NCBI RefSeq assembly: GCF_029227915.1
Contig: NC_079886.1
Span: 5,272,001 to 5,336,000 of the forward strand
DNA length: 64,000 nucleotides
From: Hydractinia symbiolongicarpus
Lineage: Eukaryota; Cnidaria; Hydrozoa; Anthoathecata; Hydractiniidae
Direction of reading: 5' to 3'
Positions 60,301 through 64,000 of the stretch are shown here, piece by piece. The position numbers and the translations under genes were made by a program. The stretch's first letter is position 1; each line of letters begins with the position of its first letter. The notes beneath the pieces were generated by a model that did not search any database, was not told where the DNA came from, and saw nothing but the letters and a program-made list of their open reading frames with translations.

Positions 60301-61030
60301 CTCAGATTAGGACTTTTGCCTGTTAAGGCAATAAAGAGTATTATTACAGTTATGGGAAATACTGTGGTATGTTACATTGGTTATGGCCTATCTTAAGGGA
60401 AAATGTGCACTTGTTTGTTTGTGTAGCTATGATATTAATTATTAGAAAGCAATTAAGTTCATATGGAAATAAAACTTACTTTGATATATATATACAGGTA
60501 TCAATTTAACTGTTAGGAGTAAGATATGTCTCTCGTTTATTTGATTAAACTGTGTACGTAACTACAAGCTAGATAAAAACTGTGAAAACATCCTACCTTC
60601 TTAGTTTTTTTATATATAAGAAAGCTGGAGCAAGCACTACCGTCTATTGCTTTTGTTATTAGTTAGTGTCTGTTCCATTTAGTGATATTAGAATAATCCA
60701 AGCTGCACAAAGGAAACATAAGTTTATTATGGAAAATGATCTGTGCAACATATGAAAAAGCCATGTTCTTCTTCTCTTTTGCAAAAAAGTATAGTCACTG
60801 TCAATCTACCATTATGGACTTTTGAAGTTCCGGACATATAACCAAGTCTAAAAACCATTAGCCAAAACCCGAGGGGGTACAGAAAAAATCAGGGGTACAG
60901 AAAAATTTATCACATGAGCCGTGGTATTCTTTTTTCGTCCTAAACTTCACCTGAAGATAGATAGATAGATGTGCAAATTTTACATGGCTAGCCTCACAAA
61001 TATCGAGGGATATACCCTGTCTATTATTTC

Positions 61031-61250
61031 CAGGAGGGGCCATGGCTTAGATGGAGAGTCCTAGAGTATTTAATGCTCCTTTTTTTGAGCTACGCAGACC
61101 CAATTAGTAGGTCCTGCCGCTCTACTAGACAACTCCGTCAACATCCAACGACCCACACAGTGTGCTATCTCCCAATTTCCCTCACATGGCTTGGGTTAAC
61201 CCGGGGCTATGGTAACATTCAATCGCCCACGTTGAAACGAGTACGAGAGC
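61031..61250 (-). mobile_element. SINE-like copy, inverse orientation to 12525-12795
   Basis: GGCTTAGATGGAGAGTCCTA, GAGTATTTAATGCT, CACACAGTGTGCTATCTCCC and AATTTCCCTCACATGGCTT match the reverse complement of 12600-12795 in order. The tRNA-like head is decayed in this copy. Confidence 0.6.
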
Positions 61251-61449
61251 TAGCTATAACCACTAATCTATGGCGCCACAAGAAAGATTTTTGGATGTTA
61301 GCTAGCAACTAGTTAGAGGCATAAGGCACATAAAATGTATAGTTTTATGTCCATGTTCATAGAAAGCTAATTATCGAACCCAGTGTGTTGAAAATAACCC
61401 CAAGACTGCGCCGCCATATCACGCTCTACTCTGATGTACATGTGATTTA

Positions 61450-61502
61450 AAAAGGAAGAGAAAGAAAGGAAGAGAAAGAGAAAAAAAGAAAGAAAGAAGA
61501 AA
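61450..61502. repeat. Purine (GAAA/GGAA) microsatellite
   Basis: An all-purine stretch of AAAGGAAGAGAAAGAAAGG type. Confidence 0.9.
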
Positions 61503-61580
61503 ATAATCAAAGAGTATATATATAATTATTGAGAGATCTTTACTGCTGACAGCGTGTTGAGAACTATATCCCTTTATCCC

Positions 61581-63115
61581 AAGGAAGTAAACGAAGACTT
61601 AAAACTTTTAATCGCATGGCTACAAGCAAACAAAATTAGTCTATATAGTCTATATACTGTTTTGCCCTAAGCACATCAAAGAAGTTAAAAAACATCTAAA
61701 TTTCCACCTTAGTGGATAAAAACTGCAACTAGTCTCAAAAATAAAATACTTTGGTGTTCAAATCAACGAAAATTTAATTTGGGATTATCACATTAATGAC
61801 TTACTTCCAAAATTAAATAGGGCAAATGGAGTCCTAGCCAAGTTAAGGCACATTGTATCTAAACATATACTATGCCATCTTTCACTCTCATCTTCATATG
61901 CATCACTGATATAGGGTCAGACTGTTACAGTACTGTGAAAAGGTTTGTTTGTGTAACAAACATTCAAACTTTCTATCGTGGCCACCACACTAATATTATT
62001 ATCTCCACAAAGGATCGTGTGTCCCAAGATTATTTTCGCGAGCTCCACGATTTTTATAGCCAGTATAATTTAATTTTTTTTCTTTTTAAAAAATGTCAGT
62101 TGTCTAGAAAAGTTAAATTTGTATGTTTTTTTAGATCGCATTTTAAAAAGTTTATTAACGAAAAGCGACGATAGAAATGTTTTTTAAGATCGCATTTTTA
62201 AAAGTTTATAAACGAAAAGCTGCGATAAAAATGCTTTCTTAGATTGCATTTTAAAAGTTTAAGAACGAAAAGTGGTGATAGAAATGCTGTGTTAGATCGT
62301 GTTTTAAAAGTTTAAGTAAGAAGAACAGCGATAGAAATGTTTTTTTAGATTGCATTTTAAAAGTTTAAAAACAAAAAGCGGCGATAGAAATATTTTTTTA
62401 CATTGCATTTTTATTCACGAACGATTAAAATCTATTATTTAGCTAGCTTTATTACAACAGATTAAAACAACAAGTGTTAATTTATTTTTTTGCCGTCGAT
62501 GAACTAAGTTATCTATTGTGGACGCCAAGGTGTAATGTTTAATTTTTGTTCGTGTAGTCCACGAAACATGATTGTGAGGTCCACGATTGTTAAAAAAATA
62601 TGCATCGTGGGTTATTGTGGTTCGTGCATAACATAAACACAAACCACAATGTTAACAAACCTTTTCACAGTACTGTATATCATAAGTAAAGTGAGTGCAT
62701 TATGCAAAAGTAAGTGTAAAGTAAGTGCATTATGCAAAATAAAGCTTTAAGAATTATTAATTTTAAACTAAATCAGGACACATTTCACCCTTTGTATCTT
62801 GAAACAAAAATTCTAAAATTTCAGCAGCACATTCAATATTTGAACACCCTTTTTTGCCTACTCATACCACACACAAATGTTACCCATTGCATGTAAAGAC
62901 CTTATACCTCTGAACCAAATACATTCTCATCACACTAAACTATCTAACATAAAAATCCACATCCCAAGAACTAATACCATAACCTACTCAGTGTGTACAC
63001 AAATTCCTATATCCTGAAATAAAAATATCCCACAAATGAATCTTTTATAACAAAAAGTATCCATCAAAACTTTCAAACAAAAGTTAAAAATATTTTTCAC
63101 TAACAATAATACAAC
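61581..63115 (+). pseudogene. Jockey/CR1-like LINE reverse transcriptase fragment split by a MITE
   Basis: Before the insertion: KEVNEDLKLLIAWLQANKIS, then IKYFGVQINENLIWDYHIND and LLPKLNRANGVLAKLRHIVS. After it (from 62676): NKALRIINFKLNQDTFHPLY and a SIKTFKQKLKIFF-like end. This order (WL-x-NKL, the KYLGV-x-ID strand, the LNRA-x-G-x-L-x-KLRH helix, then QNKALRIIN) is standard in jockey/CR1-type non-LTR elements. Stops and frame slips occur, including a stop before GQTV, so it is dead. The mariner-type MITE at 61928-62675 interrupts it. Confidence 0.82.
61928..62675. mobile_element. Tc1/mariner-type MITE, family 1, second copy (748 bp)
   Basis: Ends CAGTACTGTGAAAAGGTTTG with TA on both sides (61926-61927, 62676-62677). 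The interior (62125-62415) has about six copies of the ~51-bp GATCGCATTTTAAAAGTTTA / GCGATAGAAATG unit, more than the copy at 7534. Both copies keep the long GTGGTTYGTGCATAACA subterminal part. Confidence 0.88.
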
Positions 63116-63130
63116 ATAGCTTTACATAAA

Positions 63131-63973
63131 CTCATCATCATCATCATCATTCTCGGCTTAACGTCCGTTTTCCATGCTAGCATGGGTTGGACGGGGTATA
63201 TTAATGACCCTCTTCCAATCTGATCTAGACTGTGTTAGATCTAAACTCAACTTCCTCTCTATCAAGCCTGTCCTTATAACCTCCTGCCAAGTCTTTCTCG
63301 GTCTGCCTCTGGGCTTTGCTCCAGGAACTATCAAGTCTCTACACTTTCTTACCCAATTATCCTCCTCTATTCTTTCCAAGTGCCCCAGCCAATTCAATCT
63401 TCTTATCTGGATAACATCTTTAATTCTACGGAGACTTAGCCTGCTTCTTAGCTCATCTGAACTCTTTCTGTCTCTCAGACTGGCATTACACATCCACCTA
63501 ACCATTCTCATATCATTCCTTTCTAAACGGTCAAGATCTTCCTGCTTCACTGCCCATGTCTCACTACCGTACAACATAACACTTCTTACACAGGCCTCAT
63601 ACAACCTACCTTTTACCTCAATTGACAGGACTCTGCTAGTCAATAAAGAAAGTAACTCTCTAAACTTTTTCCAAGCAGAACCTATCCTGCAAGTAACACT
63701 TCTTCCAACACCCCCTTCACTGCCCAACTTATCACTATAATCCAAAGATGTTTGACTATAATCCAAAGATGTTTGACTTGCTCTCTTTTCTCTCTTTCTT
63801 CTCTTATCTTTTCTATCTGTGCCTCTTCTAATGAAAATCTTTTCTTCCTTACCATTCTGAGGCACTGTCAATTGCAACCTTCTTGTTAACGATATATATA
63901 CTTTTTTATTCGTTTTTGTTTGATTGTTTTTCATGTTCTTTTCGTTGCGTTTTAAAGGTAACCGTAGATCCAC
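63131..63973 (-). pseudogene. LINE 3' fragment (endonuclease-reverse transcriptase type)
   Basis: Stop at 63158-63160. Reading upstream: RPTHASMENGR, KPRGRPRKTWQEVIR, NWLGHLERIEEDNW, WMCNASLRDRKS, SVMLYGSETWAVKQEDL and KLGSEGGVGRSVTC (to about 63735). Farther upstream the open frame becomes lysine-rich (63750-63973) and contains a direct duplication QTSLDYS QTSLDYS; it does not look like reverse transcriptase, so the 5' junction lies near 63735. The 3' end is a short TCA run (63131-63149). Confidence 0.85.
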
Positions 63974-64000
63974 TAGATTTGCTATCCCTTCGGAATTCCT

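Larger units (their letters stand above)
56336..60898. repeat. 4.56-kb region bounded by perfect 26-bp inverted repeats
   Basis: Positions 56336-56361 (starting GTACCCCTGATTTTTTCTG) are the exact reverse complement of 60873-60898. Similarity extends outward (ATAAATTTT). Inside are several old tandem arrays (56664-57085, 57490-57970, 58000-58350, 59955-60300) and a 33-bp direct repeat around GCAGTGGTACACCTATGAGT (58680 and 58890). No transposase or host gene was recognised. The same terminal motif is part of the 87-bp array. Confidence 0.7.

Overview
The window is animal nuclear DNA: AT-rich, intron-dense and full of repeats. It is most likely from a cnidarian, perhaps a hydrozoan; that is an inference from base composition, gene structure and repeat style, and no species marker was seen. 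Three conserved spliced genes can be read exon by exon, with GT-AG sites and reading phases that agree throughout.

Layout. (1) 886-9176, minus strand: the first ~645 residues of the V-ATPase proton-channel subunit a (ATP6V0A family) in 15 exon positions, one of which is a choice between two mutually exclusive exons. The last part of the gene lies beyond coordinate 1. (2) 9177-15045: intergenic DNA with MITEs, SINE-like copies and a decayed PIF/Harbinger transposon (about 12929-14830) that carries a mariner-type MITE inside its transposase remnant. (3) 15046-39709, plus strand: 24 coding exons of SHOC1, the XPF-like meiotic crossover factor, 1545 residues as joined. Its introns hold a perfect 385-unit TCA microsatellite seeded by a LINE tail, Helitron-like copies and a 90-bp tandem array. 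(4) 41194-48639, plus strand: complete 14-exon 2-hydroxyacyl-CoA lyase (HACL1), 570 residues, ending in the peroxisomal signal SKL. (5) 48640-64000: no host gene recognised. It holds a Helitron-like element split by about 5.7 kb made of two head-to-tail copies of one unit, each with a short tRNA-like gene; a tandem array of 87-bp units with inverted ends; a region of old tandem arrays between inverted repeats; SINE and mariner copies; and two LINE fragments.

The three genes have unrelated jobs (vacuolar acidification, meiotic crossing-over, peroxisomal alpha-oxidation) and share no visible regulation. The best leads are in the repeats: the tRNA-bearing tandem unit, whose stems covary between copies; two mariner-type MITE families sharing one internal minisatellite; and the LINE-tail-derived microsatellite. 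The alternative V-ATPase exon pair is the best lead in a host gene.
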